DNA from: Pyronema omphalodes
Taxonomy: Eukaryota > Ascomycota > Pezizomycetes > Pezizales > Pyronemataceae
Assembly: GCA_024516155.1 (NCBI GenBank)
Contig: JAJJXM010000015.1
Span: forward strand, 310,001 to 374,000
Direction of reading: 5' to 3'
DNA: 64,000 nt
Shown here one piece after another: positions 11,972 to 23,958 of the stretch. Made by a program: the position numbers and the translations under genes. Under the pieces are notes generated by a model. The model worked only from the letters and a program-made list of their open reading frames with translations, had not been told where the DNA came from and did no database searches. The stretch's first letter is position 1; every line of letters starts with the position of its first letter.

Positions 11972-13494
11972 ACCTTCCCAGACACCAACCAGAGCCGTCC
12001 CCCCTGTACCTCGAGTCAAACGTTATAGTCGAAAGGGAATTGCACTCACACATCGTTTCCTAAAAATCTACAGATACAAATTACTCCTCAGTCAGCTCAC
12101 GGCCAATCCGACCCCTTCCTAAACGTCGACTGCGCTCAAGACTGTCCGAGGATGCCGACGCTGCCCTATTTACCGCCCCTCCAACTCCACCAGCACCTCT
12201 ATTCTACTTTCCATACAACAAGTATACCGGGGATGGTTCTCTAGGAGGTCCAAGCTCCTCCGGGGGGTTTGGCTCGGGAAGCGGCATGGCGGATAGGCTT
12301 CAGGACTCGTCAGACGAGGAAGATAACTCGAGCACATCTGTATCACGCGGTGTAGGGAATAGTAGTACGTCTAATTTCGACGGAGTCGGTAACGGTGGTG
12401 CAACCGATCCTTACGAATGGACTGAAAACACAAATAATAAGAAAAAGCGAAAAATACCAAGTCATACGAATCCGGGTGGAAGTACGGGTACTGGCGGTAT
12501 GGGCGGGGGCTGTGGAACTACACATACGTCGCCGGGATTCTCGCCGACACAAACCCCCCGGAGTCGGTGGAAATCGAACGGTTCTTCGCAACGCTCACCT
12601 CTCACCTCCGCCTCCTCTAGTCATTCCTCGTTAAGAAGAGCTACAAGACGTTATCCTTCCTCTCCAAGTATAGAAAGCTTCTCAAGACTACCAAACGGAA
12701 AACGTGAAGAGACAGTCACACCAACCAAAGGGAAACTCGCTGACTCTACCGGGGGTGCCTCTGGCTTACCTAAACAAACTCAATTTACCTTCGTGTGCGA
12801 TTCTCCAGTTTCAGCGAACCTCGCATATAGTTCAACACCCACAACCAACGGCACAGGCGGCGACGGCTCACCCCGACTACGCACCATGAACACCGTGGGA
12901 ACGCAAACCTCGCCAGGAATCTCGAGCAGTAGCTATCAGCAACCTCCACAGCCAGTAAAGAAGAAAGCTCCGCGTCCGTCGCGTAGGGAAATTTACCAAC
13001 AACAACAAAGGCGACGACGCGAAGAGGCGCAATCTCACCGCAATAACGGCGAGATTTGGATATGTGAATTCTGCGAATATGAAGCTATATTTGGTCACCC
13101 ACCAGAAGCTCTAATGCGACAATACGAAATTAAAGATCGAAAAGAACGCCGTAGATTAGCCGAGAAACGTCGCCTCCTAGAAAAAGCAAAACAGAAAGGA
13201 AAAAAGAACTCCAACAAATCAAATAAGAAGAATTCCGGTGCTAATAATACTGCACCACCACCACCCCCTCCATCTGCCACAGACTCTCAGGGTACCCAGT
13301 CGGATAATACCCCAGTAGCTAGTGCCGCGGCTACTCCTGCGGTTAAACCGGCTAGACAGTCGCAACAGGTACAAACGGAAACTGCTGCGGAATCAAATGA
13401 TCATGTCAGCAATGGGCGTGGTGCATCTGGTCCAACAGGAGGTGGTGGGAAAGCGGATGTAGGTGATAGTGGTGATCCACTCTTGCCCGCATAG
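11880..13494 (+). CDS. Unrecognised fungal protein with CEFCEYE motif and basic helix
   Basis: Two exons, 11880-12021 and 12074-13494, close in frame to 520 aa. The acceptor CTACAG at 12068-12073 is clear; the donor (GTTATA at 12022) is a best fit, and a donor at 12028 also keeps frame. The N-terminus is proline-rich, with eleven consecutive prolines encoded by a poly-C run, followed by a PTRAVPPVPRVKR segment resembling an SH3 ligand. After an acidic patch (DSSDEEDN), a GT-rich repetitive stretch and Ser/Thr-rich segments, the best-ordered part is residues ~375-440: REIYQQQQRRRREEAQ, then IWICEFCEYEAIFG with a CxxC pair, then a highly basic helix (KDRKERRRLAEKRRLLEKAK). The low-complexity tail ends in PLLPA. 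I do not recognise a characterised family; nucleic-acid binding is only a guess from the charge. Two cysteines alone do not make a zinc finger. Confidence 0.75.
11940..11969 (+). repeat. Poly-C run of 30 inside a coding exon
   Basis: Thirty consecutive C encode most of the polyproline tract of the gene starting at 11880. The flanking codons (SAALGTQ upstream, TPTRAVPPVPRVKR downstream) are in the same frame at this length. Confidence 0.9.
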
Positions 13495-14711
13495 TATGAT
13501 GCGCCAGATGTTGGTTTGCTGCGGGGTTGGTTTGCTTGGAGCGTTAGCGTTAGCGATTGGTTTCAAAGGTTTATTGATTGGTTTTTCTAAGGGATTTGAT
13601 TTTTTGTATGTTGGCTTATTGGGTTACGGCTTTTTTATTTCCGTTTTCTTTGTTATTGTGGGATTGCTATGGAATGGATGGATGACTGTCATTTGGGCTG
13701 GCTATGGTTCCCGGGGGGGGGGGGGGGGGAGGTGGACCGCATTGGGGAGGAAGTGTGCGGACGAAGATACTATGAAGAAACATTGGCATGGACTTTCTTT
13801 ATAGGTACAAACACTCACTCACTTGAAGAAACGGTCTTTTATCAGGTTTAACTACTTTTTATTTTCCTTTTCTTCTTTTATTTTTTTCTTCTCATCTACA
13901 TTGTTATTACTACTACACTACTACTAGCTTTTATTTATTCTCTCTTCTCTTTTTTTCGGTCTTTTTTTGATGGCGGAGGAGATCAGTGATGAATTGAGCT
14001 AGGTGAATCGGGAGCCAAGGGAGCTTGGTGAGGTGGTGGGTATGTAACATGGCTGGGCCGCTGAGTTAATACGGATTATGATGATGTGTTGAGTGGCAAT
14101 GGCAAAGTCAACGGCGATAGCAGGGCAATGGCAAAGTCAATGGCATGGTACGGTAATAGCATGGCAGTGTATGTACTCACACTTGATTAATACTCAAATA
14201 CATACTTGAATACAAGGATAATTCTGGAATTCTGGAACTCTGTAACACAAGTGATTGATTGTATCACGGTTCACCATGTCTGCTTATCTATGCATCCATA
14301 CGTACATCCATCCACCAATGCATCCATACATCCATCTATGCATACATGCATACATCCATCCATCCATCCATCCATCCATCCACACAGCTACAAATGATAC
14401 AAATAGACAATAAATTCCAAGACAAGAAAACAACATCTACCATACATATATATGTATATATCATCAGACTTCCATGAAATGCTAGATATCTTGTAATGAT
14501 AATCCTCATTGTTATATAAGACAAAAGTTGTATGAGGCATGGCTTCTACGGCTTTGTGAATTATGGATTATGGTATGGATATTGCAATGGGTCTTTTGAA
14601 GTATCTCTAATCATCTCTAGCTATGTTAATCATCTCTAAAAATAAATTCTCCAAATCGTTAATACTGTACAGAACGATGTTTTTATAGACATATATAGGG
14701 TTTATGAAAAT

Positions 14712-14748
<37 letters not shown>

Positions 14749-15049
14749 CGTGGATTTTGGTTTTTGGGGGGAAGTTTGTGGGATGAATGGTAATGTAATA
14801 TTAAGATACTGATGGCGGGGATTATGGAGAGGATTGTCATTGAAATTGAAATGAACTGAGAAAATCTAGAGACCAGTCAATTAATGATATCCCAAATATC
14901 TATTAAAATATCTATTTATCCACCATCCTATCTACCTATCTAAACAACAGCCCATCTTCAAAGATCCAACCATCAAGCCTCGACACAACAAAACACACCA
15001 GCTTGAAACCCCGAACAATAATTAATGCACAAACAACAACCAGGAGTGG
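13495..15049. other. Intergenic region with homopolymers and CATC microsatellite
   Basis: Downstream of the gene ending at 13494 the plus strand is T-rich, as expected for a 3' UTR. The stretch holds a run of 17 G (13713-13729), a CATC microsatellite (about 14351-14391) and 36 consecutive T (14713-14748). Nothing recognisable is encoded. Confidence 0.65.
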
Positions 15050-15184
15050 AAGGCTTTTTCTTAGCCAAGGAGGAGGAGGAGGGTATAATGGTTATCTGAG
15101 AGTTGATGACAGACCTGGCTTTCTCTCTCTTGGTGATGAGAAATGAACAAGACGAAGGGATCTCAATGGTTGAGATAAAATATA

Positions 15185-15440
15185 ACGAGCCAAGCAAAGC
15201 AGCTGCGAGGATGACTGCAAACTATTTAGGGCGCGGGAGGATGATTTGTACGGGTTGGAGTTTCGTTTTGTTGTGCCAGAAACCGAAAGTCGGTTGCAAT
15301 TTTGAATCTACAGACCACGGCGAACCAAGCGAAGAAGCTGCGAGGATGACTGCAAACTATTGCAAAGAGGGTCGCGGTTTGTACGGGTCGGAGTCTTTTC
15401 TTTTTCGTTTTGATGTGCCAGTGATCGAGAGTCGATTGAA
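15185..15440. repeat. Imperfect direct repeat of about 130 bp
   Basis: Two adjacent copies share GCGAGGATGACTGCAAACTA, then GTACGGGT(T/C)GGAGT and TGTGCCAG, followed by diverged but alignable sequence. The first copy starts near 15185 and the second near 15316. Confidence 0.8.
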
Positions 15441-15797
15441 CAGTCCAGGTTTTCCACAGTGGATCAAACAAGAGGGTGGGTAGTCGGATTGAATTGCTTC
15501 CTTGAATTGTGATGGTTTGTAAGGGTGAAAGAAGCAGGAAGAATCTTCTAAGGTCTGAAGCCATGGTCAAAAGTGAGAAGAAGTTTGCTTGGTTGGTTTC
15601 TTCAATGATCAATCAATGCCGCGGTGGCATATATGGTGTCCCGGTACTCTAATTGATGGTAGCAAAAGAGAGCGGTTATAAACAGCCACAGGCAATGTGA
15701 TTGCGAACCGGGAGTGTAGTAGCTCTGTCTAAATGGACATTCGACAGGGTGAACCCAATTCTGAAATTCTGCGTGAATTGAAAAACAAAGAAGAGGG

Positions 15798-16045
15798 CCA
15801 GTCATGTATCCGTGGATACCGATATACTGGCAAGGAACGAAATTCTGAGTGTTCTCTATCCCTTTATAAGACCGGTGGAAAAGATGCGAAGTCGCATGTT
15901 TTTATCATGAGTTTCCTTTTGGAATGTCTTTCCAGTCATGGGGGGGGGGGGGGGGAAGGAGGCAGTCATGTATCCGTGGATACCGATATATGAGACCACC
16001 GGCAGAGATGCGAAGTCGCATGTTTTTATCATGACTGTCCTTTTG
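15798..16045. repeat. Direct repeat with a shortened second copy
   Basis: The words AGTCATGTATCCGTGGATAC and GATGCGAAGTCGCATGTTTT occur in the same order at 15800-15908 and again at 15964-16030, but their spacing is about 85 nt in the first copy and under 30 in the second. A run of 17 G (15939-15955) lies between the copies. Confidence 0.85.
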
Positions 16046-16559
16046 CAATTCCTCGGATCCGCCAAAAGAACCGACCCCGGACACAACAACCCTAATTGAC
16101 CACAGGATAAAGATATAAGCCGGTGCTTTTGGAGAAGTCGTCGACGTTTGAATCCGGCGGACAAAGAAGATTATATACTGGTTCGCGAAATTTGGTGCAA
16201 AACATTTCCCTGGTGGGATTTATTCAACGAACCTAATACGTTGGGTCCATCTTTTGGATCTTTCGTATGACCAAGCACGGGAGCCAGATTCAAGGCAGAA
16301 CTTGTTGAGGTTGAAAAGACGTTAGAATGGTTGACAGCCCGGTGATTCTTTTGACAGCGAGACTTTTGTTGAACTGTGATCGAACTCGCTTTGTCCAGTG
16401 TGTTGTCGAGAGGAACCAGGAAGCAGACACATGACATCGGACTTGAATTGTGTCAATTCCCTTGTGGGATTAGATCGCGGTCAGTGTGCAGAAGAGGAGA
16501 TCCCGGATATCTGTAGATATATTAGTTTAGATACAGCAGCAGCGAAAATGGGTGAAGTT

Positions 16560-19500
16560 GAAATAACTTACCGAGTGATATTATCGGTAAGGGTATCGCT
16601 TATTTTCCACAAGTTGGTAGCACAGAAAAAGAGACGGCCGTTGTTTAATCTCGGGGTCTAAACATATGTTAGTTGAGATCATGGCGAAGCTATCCAAGAA
16701 TGTTGAAACTTACCAGCTATGTCAATGAGGAATTTCTGACGGAAGAAAATATCCTCAAACCATCCATATATCCTCACCTCGCCAGCAACTTTCCCAATCC
16801 TCCGCACTTCTTTATCTCACGGCCACTCCAACAAAAGACTCAAGATCCTTCAAATATCCCCTGTTCCAACCAGAGAAGGTCCCCTCAAGCATCTGGTACT
16901 TCCACACAAGCTCGGATGATTCGGCGACGGCGTACACTTGAAGGCATTTCAAGGATTCGCAGTTCCCCTGAAGGAGAAGTCGAGTCCTAACCTACGTTGA
17001 TGTACTAATAACTGTCAAAATCAGTATCATTCTTTCAACGTCGCTTTTCAGGAGATTGGAGAACATACCGTGATTGTCAACGAAGTCCTGCCAACACTCA
17101 GAGACAAGGACAGGCTCCCAACAGCACGGACAACCAAAGCACCCAGCCGTGAATATCCTCCAGAACCATTTTCGAAGGTTCTATAAGAATGAAGAGGCCA
17201 GAAAATACTGAAGCGCAAAGAAAAGCTGACAAATTGAAGAGGCCGACGAAGAAGAATAACCCGTTCTAGGACCAGGTCTCTTTTCATCTACCGAAGATAC
17301 ACCGGGAGGTGTTTCATGGTCCAATGTTGGATTAGAAAAGACAAACAAAAACACAGCTCAATGCTGTTGACACCGCCTTGCTAGATCATTCCGTAGAGAG
17401 GCTGAGCCAAGCTCGAGGGCGATACTGTTGTGAACTCGGAACAGCCAAATTCGAGAATTCCAAAAATTCATATACGATCAGGCGAAGGAACAAGGAATTT
17501 GAAGTCGACAGGACTTGGTTCATAGGGCCAGTCGGATGGTTAGCAATTTGGCTGTTGACAGGCCCCAAAGATTTCGCAGACGATTTGGCAGATGTGCCAG
17601 TGCGCACTGCGCATTGAGGGTTGAGCCCGTCCAACGGATGCAGTATCGACAGGGTTGTAGACCGGAGGTGAGACGCGGCAATCTTACAACACTCTCCAAA
17701 TACAGAAGACGTAATCCTAGGTAGGATGCTTGTTGAAAAGAGCCTTGCTGGAAAGAAGGCCGTAAGTCAGGCGGTCTTTCGGATGCAATTCGTTGAAGCA
17801 ATCGGTAGTCTATCAAGAAACGGTCAGTCTCGATTTCGAAGCATTGGATAAAAATTAAGAATGCAGAAAACTTACTGCAATCTATATACTTAATTCATAC
17901 TAGCAAGAAGAAAAACGGACAACCCAGATATTCTCCAGGGAAGGCATTGTACTCAGACTCATTAGCGCACTATGACATGAATATTAGTCTCGACCTACAG
18001 ATTGTTGATAATGAAAAAGAAACACTTACAGCAGTGCATAGGGTCATGTATTTCCTGCCTTTGACTTTCGCAGCCAGTCGAAAACAAGACTAGAACTAAA
18101 GCATACATCATGCCAGCGTCCAAGTGATAAAACAGCGATCAAAGTAAAAGCACGAAATAACCGCCTCAACGGATTCTTTGTAGCAACAAATCCTAAGTGA
18201 GCTTTCGAGCCCACGAAAAGCAACCAAGCAACAATTAGTTAGTCTTGGTAACAGTTCTTTTTTAAAATCAATATCCCGAGTGGGATTTCAAGACTACGAA
18301 GAGCAACGACGCAAAGGTCCGTTGATTTTGGTAACGGCATCGGAGCCGAAATCAGAACCGGGAACGAATGATACTTGACCCATCGCAGAAGCAGATCGCG
18401 AAAATCCACGATGGATCTATCAATCTCCAGTGAGATTAGCAAAGTGTTGCCAGGAGAGAAGCGTCAACCATGCTTCTGCGGTGACTTGTTCCCAGTCGGA
18501 GGGCTGAATTATTGTCGGTTTCCTGACTGAAGAAAAGGCCAAAACAGAGTCCGTAGTCGCAAAGTTGCGTTGTGAGTTGCCGTGTATATTCATGGTCGTG
18601 ATAACCAAAGTTGGTTGGAGGACGGAAACGAAGAAAGAAGGTCGTGAGTTGGCAAGTCGGATATATATCGGATAGAAGGGGAGGAGAGACGAAAGCACAT
18701 AGAGTGACAATACAACAGAGTAATAATGTTACTCAATGTTGTTGTCGAATGGTCTTCAAGATCTCGTAGTAGAAAACAAGATCAGGCGAGGGGCAAGCAA
18801 TGGTGCACTTGTGCTCGTCATCGGTGTCTTTTGCCCATTGAATATTGGTGGTGCCATCAAGATCCAAGGGAAGAGGTAATGAGCAGACAAGTCTTGCAAC
18901 TTGCTGCAGGGAAGGCTTGCTGATGGGCGCGAAAGCAGGCAGGTTGTGTTGGCCTTGCGCTCCTATCTCATCCTTCGGTGGATTTATACCCGCGAAGGCG
19001 ACAACGGTACGTCACAGAGGGCTTCCACGCCGGAAATTGGGCCCTTCGGTCTCCTGGTGGAGTTGAATTTCAGAACAAAAAAATCTGAGTTGCCTCGACA
19101 CACCGAAAGCATCGCAGTGGTGGTAGCGAGTGAAGAGAGTATCCGTCGTCGGATTGAAATTTGGTGCCAGGAGGTCCGTCGACAAACAGCAGCGATGCCA
19201 GAAGACGGTCCGATGGTGTACAGACCGTCGATGAACGAAACACCAGACCAGAATGGTCGGACGAGATTTGGAAGTAATCTCAGTCGATCTAGAAATAATG
19301 TTAGTAATCATTCCATCACTTCTTCTTGTTCTGGAATTGCAAGAAATGTACTTACGAGGCAGGGAACATCGGGTAGACGTTACATGATCCTGTACATCCA
19401 TGGAGTCTTCCAGGATTCTCTAAACAACCTGGAGGTGAGGTTAGCCATTGTCTCATGATGTGTACTTTCTCTGGAGCTGTTGAGATACTCACAAGGTAGT

Positions 19501-21380
19501 ACATTGGTGAAAGTAAATCCAGCCGTCGGAAAATATTTGGCTTGTAACCGACAGCAGGAGGAGGCCGAAAGTCATGTGGCGTCCGTTCTGGATCTGGAAA
19601 TACGTTAGATATATGGATTAAGTAAATAAAAAAAGATGGACTTTACCTTGAGAAACAAGACGCCACCCACCACAATCGACCTCTGCTATCATCAACATCG
19701 ATGGAGGCCATCGCTTGATTGAGCCCTGGAGATTTGTTAACAACATGATTGAAGCAGACAATGACTGAGGCATACCTAATATTGCTGTCGTTCGTTTGCT
19801 AGACAAAGAGATCGAACGAGTGATTTGTCCGTCGATACAGTCCAAGGTTGGATCTGTGGAGGAACTCACGCACGGGACAATTCGAAAGGCTTGACTGCAA
19901 TAGCCTATATCATATTATTAGCGAGGAATTCATCAATTGACTCTGATGACTCTGGCATTGAGGAGAACAAACCATTCGGCGTCGAGGGACTTTCCAAGCT
20001 CTCTTGGACAACAGACACCCAGCACGGCGGTGGTAGTGGGAACAACCGCCGTCTGCCAACCGGGTGCCTGGGTGGACGGACTATACCATATCAGCAAGTA
20101 GTTCTTTCCACCACTTCATCAGGTAAGGGAGGCAGGGAGTCATACCATGTCCACGACAAGAGTTCGTAAGATCTCTCTCGTTTCGGGGAGCACCGAGCGC
20201 AAAGAGGTGGTGCGACACTGTTTCCAACAGTTAGTAAAGTTTCATAAAGCTCCAATCACAGTCGAAGGAGTGAGGAATGAGGTTGAGTGACTTACGGAGC
20301 CAATCGAGAAGTTCATTCCGAGTTTATGCTGCTCATTGGCCGCCGAGTGAATCGTCGTCGTCTATTATTCGATTTCCTATCCCCAAACCTCGATCAGTTA
20401 GCAAGACCTTCCGAACAACAGGTTCATAATAGGAGAGAGTAACTCACAAAACGAAAATAAAGGACTTGGACAACGTTCTCTCGTTGTCAGTCCTTGGCAG
20501 CCGAGAACTCATGGATCGCCCCTGTTCTGTGGTTAAGAATAGCAACAATTTGTCAGTATAGGTTTCCCAAAATCCAAACAGCTTGGCTAAGAATTAGAGG
20601 TACGAATTTAGATAATAATAACCAACATAGCAGGCTCCAGTCCGAGTTGGATCTGCGAAGTTCCCGGAGAGGAAGTCACGTATCGGTATGCTTACAGTAG
20701 TAAAGGCCCGAAGGCTACCGTCATTCACCGCTTCGAATCTCGATCACCTATCGAATCCCATAACGTTAGTAAGCTCTTCGAACTTCGAAACAGAAATAGT
20801 GGAGACCGGAGTCACATACCGAACCAAACGATACAAATGTCCTGTTGGGCAATGACAGTGCGCAGCGAGACAAACCAGGCCCCTTGGAGGTCTGCTGGAC
20901 AGGCAGATCGACCGACGCCCAGGAGTACAGCACTGAGGGTCCCCTCTATCATTTGTGTTAGCATCAATACTTCTTGTTCAGAACATGCTCGTAGTTGACG
21001 AGATGGGTTAAGGTGCCTACTTATCAGAGCTGTCTCCCAGCGAGCGGGATCTCGTCGAGAGTCTAACACGAACTCATAAAGCTTGTCGAGGAGAAGACAA
21101 GTGAAAGAAGAAAGAAGAGGAACACAGAAGGAATTGTAGGGCGTTTGAACTTGTCGACCAACGGGGATAAGGAGGAGGCGGGCGATTGGGGTTGTGTTCA
21201 AGGTTGATGGAATCGGAGCAGGAATCCAGAAGCTCAACGGCGATACAGGTCGGAAAAGGGTTGATAAAAAGAGCTCCAGGAGGGAAGTTTTGTCGTCGGC
21301 CACGTCTGGCACGATCAATAGTTGGATTATGCGGTAAGGAGTTCGGGAAAGAGAGCGGGAAGAAGAGCGGACATTGCATG
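16560..21380 (-). pseudogene. Degenerate intron-rich gene, left copy
   Basis: The minus strand carries a ladder of splice donors (GTAAGT, GTATGT, GTGAGT types at about 20817, 20694, 20445, 20292, 19869, 19775, 19645, 19491, 19353, 18028, 17874, 17069, 16711 and 16571) separated by short exon-like stretches. Three exons at about 19720-19330 read through well: KRWPPSMLMIAEVDCGGWRL, then a stretch containing PHDFRPPPAVGYKPNIFRRL and ending SPMYYL, then RILEDSMDVQDHVTSTR. Other joins meet stops or shift frame; for example the exon before them does not connect in phase. I do not recognise the family. A functional gene with splicing I failed to resolve is possible, but stops in matching positions of the two copies favour a pseudogene. 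Confidence 0.5.
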
Positions 21381-22419
21381 CATCAGCAGATCGTCATGCA
21401 AGAAGGCGGAATGGCGTCGCAGAGATGGGAGCAAAGCCAGCCACGGTAGCAGCACAACAGCACAAGAAAGCTTCGGCTACCAAGGAAAAGAAGCTAAAAA
21501 TACAGACGAGGATCACAGTTCATCTCAGTTCCTCGCAAGTGCATATCCCCTGTCACCACCGGCGGGCATGCGGGGATTAGGATGCCTCTGTGAACCATCC
21601 GGAATGGTTACACGATTTTTGTGACAATTTTTCAGGCGCCTGGAAAGCACATAGCTTCCCGAGAACCCGTTGAATTCAGTCGAGAAAAGGGCAATTTTGC
21701 TGGGAGGGCGGAGAACCGTCGCGGCGGTAATGGGATTCGGCATAGTTGCGAGATCCGGATGATAGAGTATGATCCATTTTGACTCACCTATGCTGACTCC
21801 AATTTGTACCGTTCAGCAAGCATAAAAATCTTATTTACACAGGAAGCACTCAGGATATTCTAGGGAAGCAGGTACATCTTCTTATATATCATTTATGAGG
21901 CTTCGCAGCACTTTACCAAACCAGACATGTATCGTCATCCCATCCGCGCTCATCCTACTGACTAACCTTCCCGCCCATAAGCTAGCAGACACGGGATCTA
22001 CATAAGCATCTCCAGCAACTATACGCCAAACAGGAGGCTTAATAGCTGCTATCAAGCTATTCACGCCAATCCCCGCAGCATCAAACCCCAAATTCGGAAT
22101 AGCTAGGTAAGTGATGGGCCATGAACCTATGACGTATTTTAACTTTCGAGAGTGCCTGTGGAGTTTGAACGGCAAGTAATCTTCCACACTCAAATTCAAA
22201 GGCCTTCATTTATTTTATGACTTGCATTTATTCTTTCCAGCTTCAGCCTTCACCCGCAAGTACCGCTCTATACACCCCGTTTCACAGTTTCAACTTTAAA
22301 TGCCCAGCAATGGGTGCACAGACGCGCGGCGCATGTACCTTTATCGACTCATCACGGCTTCACAACCTAACCTCTTCAATCGCATCTTCGCTACTCCGAA
22401 CATCAAACCTACCTTACCA

Positions 22420-22690
22420 CCTTCAACGTTTGGCGTTATTCCTCTGTCGTTAGTTCTGCTGATTTCGAAAGCTTGAATATATCTTTATATTTTCTCTAGT
22501 GATAGGCAATTTGGTCTCCGACTATGCAAAATCGTGCTACATTCTCTCTCCAACGGCGGCGGCTACGATAGCGACGATGGTCTCCTCGAACATGGGCTTT
22601 AACAACTTTGGTAGCCTTGTAAAGCTCATCTACTCCATTCCTTCGATTCTCCTCCTCTTGAATTTGTGAACATCAAAATACGGTTTGCCC
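22420..22690 (-). pseudogene. Truncated relic of the SRPK-type kinase gene
   Basis: This stretch aligns with 36830-37100, which encodes roughly residues 439-529 of the intact kinase on the minus strand. Shared words include GTTAG(T/C)TCTGCTGAT, CTCTAGTGATAGG/CTCCAGTGATAGG, TTTTCTCTCC/ATTCTCTCTCC and the GGCGGC...GATAGCGACG block. The reading frame is broken, the last ~28 codons with the stop are missing (the alignment jumps about 390 bp on the right copy), and nothing of the catalytic domain upstream is present. It marks the breakpoint of the duplication inside the kinase gene. Confidence 0.75.
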
Positions 22691-23958
22691 AAGGAAGGGC
22701 GCGTTTGAATTACACCTGCGTTAGGATAGCTAGACGGCGGTGGGAGATGTTCTATCTCGACTATCATTAGAGCTTGTTGGAGCGTTCTGCGTCTCAACCA
22801 TCGATCAATTGCATCTCTGTTCCTACCTCCGCCTTCTGTCTTTTTGACCTTCCTCTCTTGAGACGTTTAACAGGAAGGAATGAAGGAAGGAAGGAAGAAT
22901 GGAGAAGGAAGAAGTAAAATATCCTCAAACTATTCTCAACCATTAGTTTTTCCTGGTGATTTTGATGTCTTATTATGGTGTAAAAGTTTCACCCGCTCAA
23001 ATCTCAAGTCATGGAGGATATTATAGTCTGCATGATGGAAGAGAAGTCTTCAACGGTACTTACCACTACCCAGACTGTGATATGAGGGAAAGTTATCAAC
23101 CCCGGTCCAGACGGAAGAGAAGTTAAAGACTTAAGACGAGATGTATTTGTAGATATTCAGGAGAGCGAAAAATAATACGGCAGACTCCCGAGAACTTTGG
23201 CGATATTTTCTTGGGAATCTGATTAGAAAGTAGACAAGGGTAAAAGAGTCGAAGCTGAGGAATGAGAGCTGGTAAATCAGAGATGGGGGCGCGGGATAGT
23301 GTATGAGGGGAGGGATATCACAAATGAACTCGCTAATGATAGATATGGGGGTCAAGATACAATACGGAGAAGTAAGTGATCACAAATTTATTGATATTTG
23401 TTCCTCATTTTGTTTACACAGTACAGAATGATATCGTAATTTCTATGTACATTTTCTCGGGGTTTTGTTGAGGTTTATTTTGTTTATTTATCATTTTTTT
23501 AATGTTTCTTTTTTACTTTTTATTTGTTTTGAATAACTTCATAAGCTAAACTTCAACATAAAACTCTACTACCATGATTTATGACGTACAATTTACGAAG
23601 TCACCGGTGAAGTCTCTATTAATATATCACTATATAACAAAAAGTATAACTTGATTGATCCAACCATCAACACAACACAATACATCACCTCGAAACCCAA
23701 GCCAAAAATTATCCCGGATGATAGGGCCGGCAAGAGGCAAGAGGCAAGAGGCAAGAGGCAAGAGGCAAGAGGCAAGAGGCAAGAGTCAGAATATTTCCAT
23801 GTGGAATTAAAAGTCTGGCAAAGAAAGGGAAGCAATCACATGAAAAAACATATCGAAAAACTAGAGAAAACTGAAACTAGAAAATATTAATTTTGAATAC
23901 ACCCCGGCGACCTAGGCAAGGGTCACTGCATGCTATTAGGGGAGGCGCGAAGAGTTAA
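22691..23958. other. Spacer between the two duplication copies
   Basis: About 1.27 kb of unique sequence with no supportable gene. It contains a (GGAA)n-like patch near 22871-22910, AT-rich DNA at 23380-23560 and the GGCAAGA minisatellite listed separately. Confidence 0.65.
23729..23784. repeat. 7-bp tandem repeat (GGCAAGA), eight copies
   Basis: Eight perfect copies of GGCAAGA in noncoding DNA between the duplicated segments. Confidence 0.95.

Larger units (their letters stand above)
15050..22690. repeat. Left copy of a long segmental duplication
   Basis: From GGCTTTTTCTT at 15050 to about 22690 this segment matches 23959-37100 in the same order and orientation. Anchors I can read in both: 16131/24359, 17397/24946, 18416/25768, 18721/26111, 19081/26471, 19561/26951, 20341/34316, 20461/34411, 21531/35531 and 22330/36340. 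Similarity varies from roughly three quarters to nearly identical. The segment contains the wreck of an intron-rich minus-strand gene and, at its right end, a truncated copy of the SRPK-type kinase gene. It lacks the LINE and so shows the empty insertion site at 19837-19855. Confidence 0.9.

Noticed and set aside
15103..15483. 126-aa plus-strand frame with an internally repeated AARMTANY motif
   Set aside because: The repetition comes from the 130-bp DNA duplication; no corresponding open frame exists in the right duplication copy.
18901..19458. 185-aa plus-strand frame, partly shared with 26480-26794
   Set aside because: It lies antisense to the splice-site ladder, and the right copy shortens and alters it. 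It is open because the underlying minus strand is (or was) coding.
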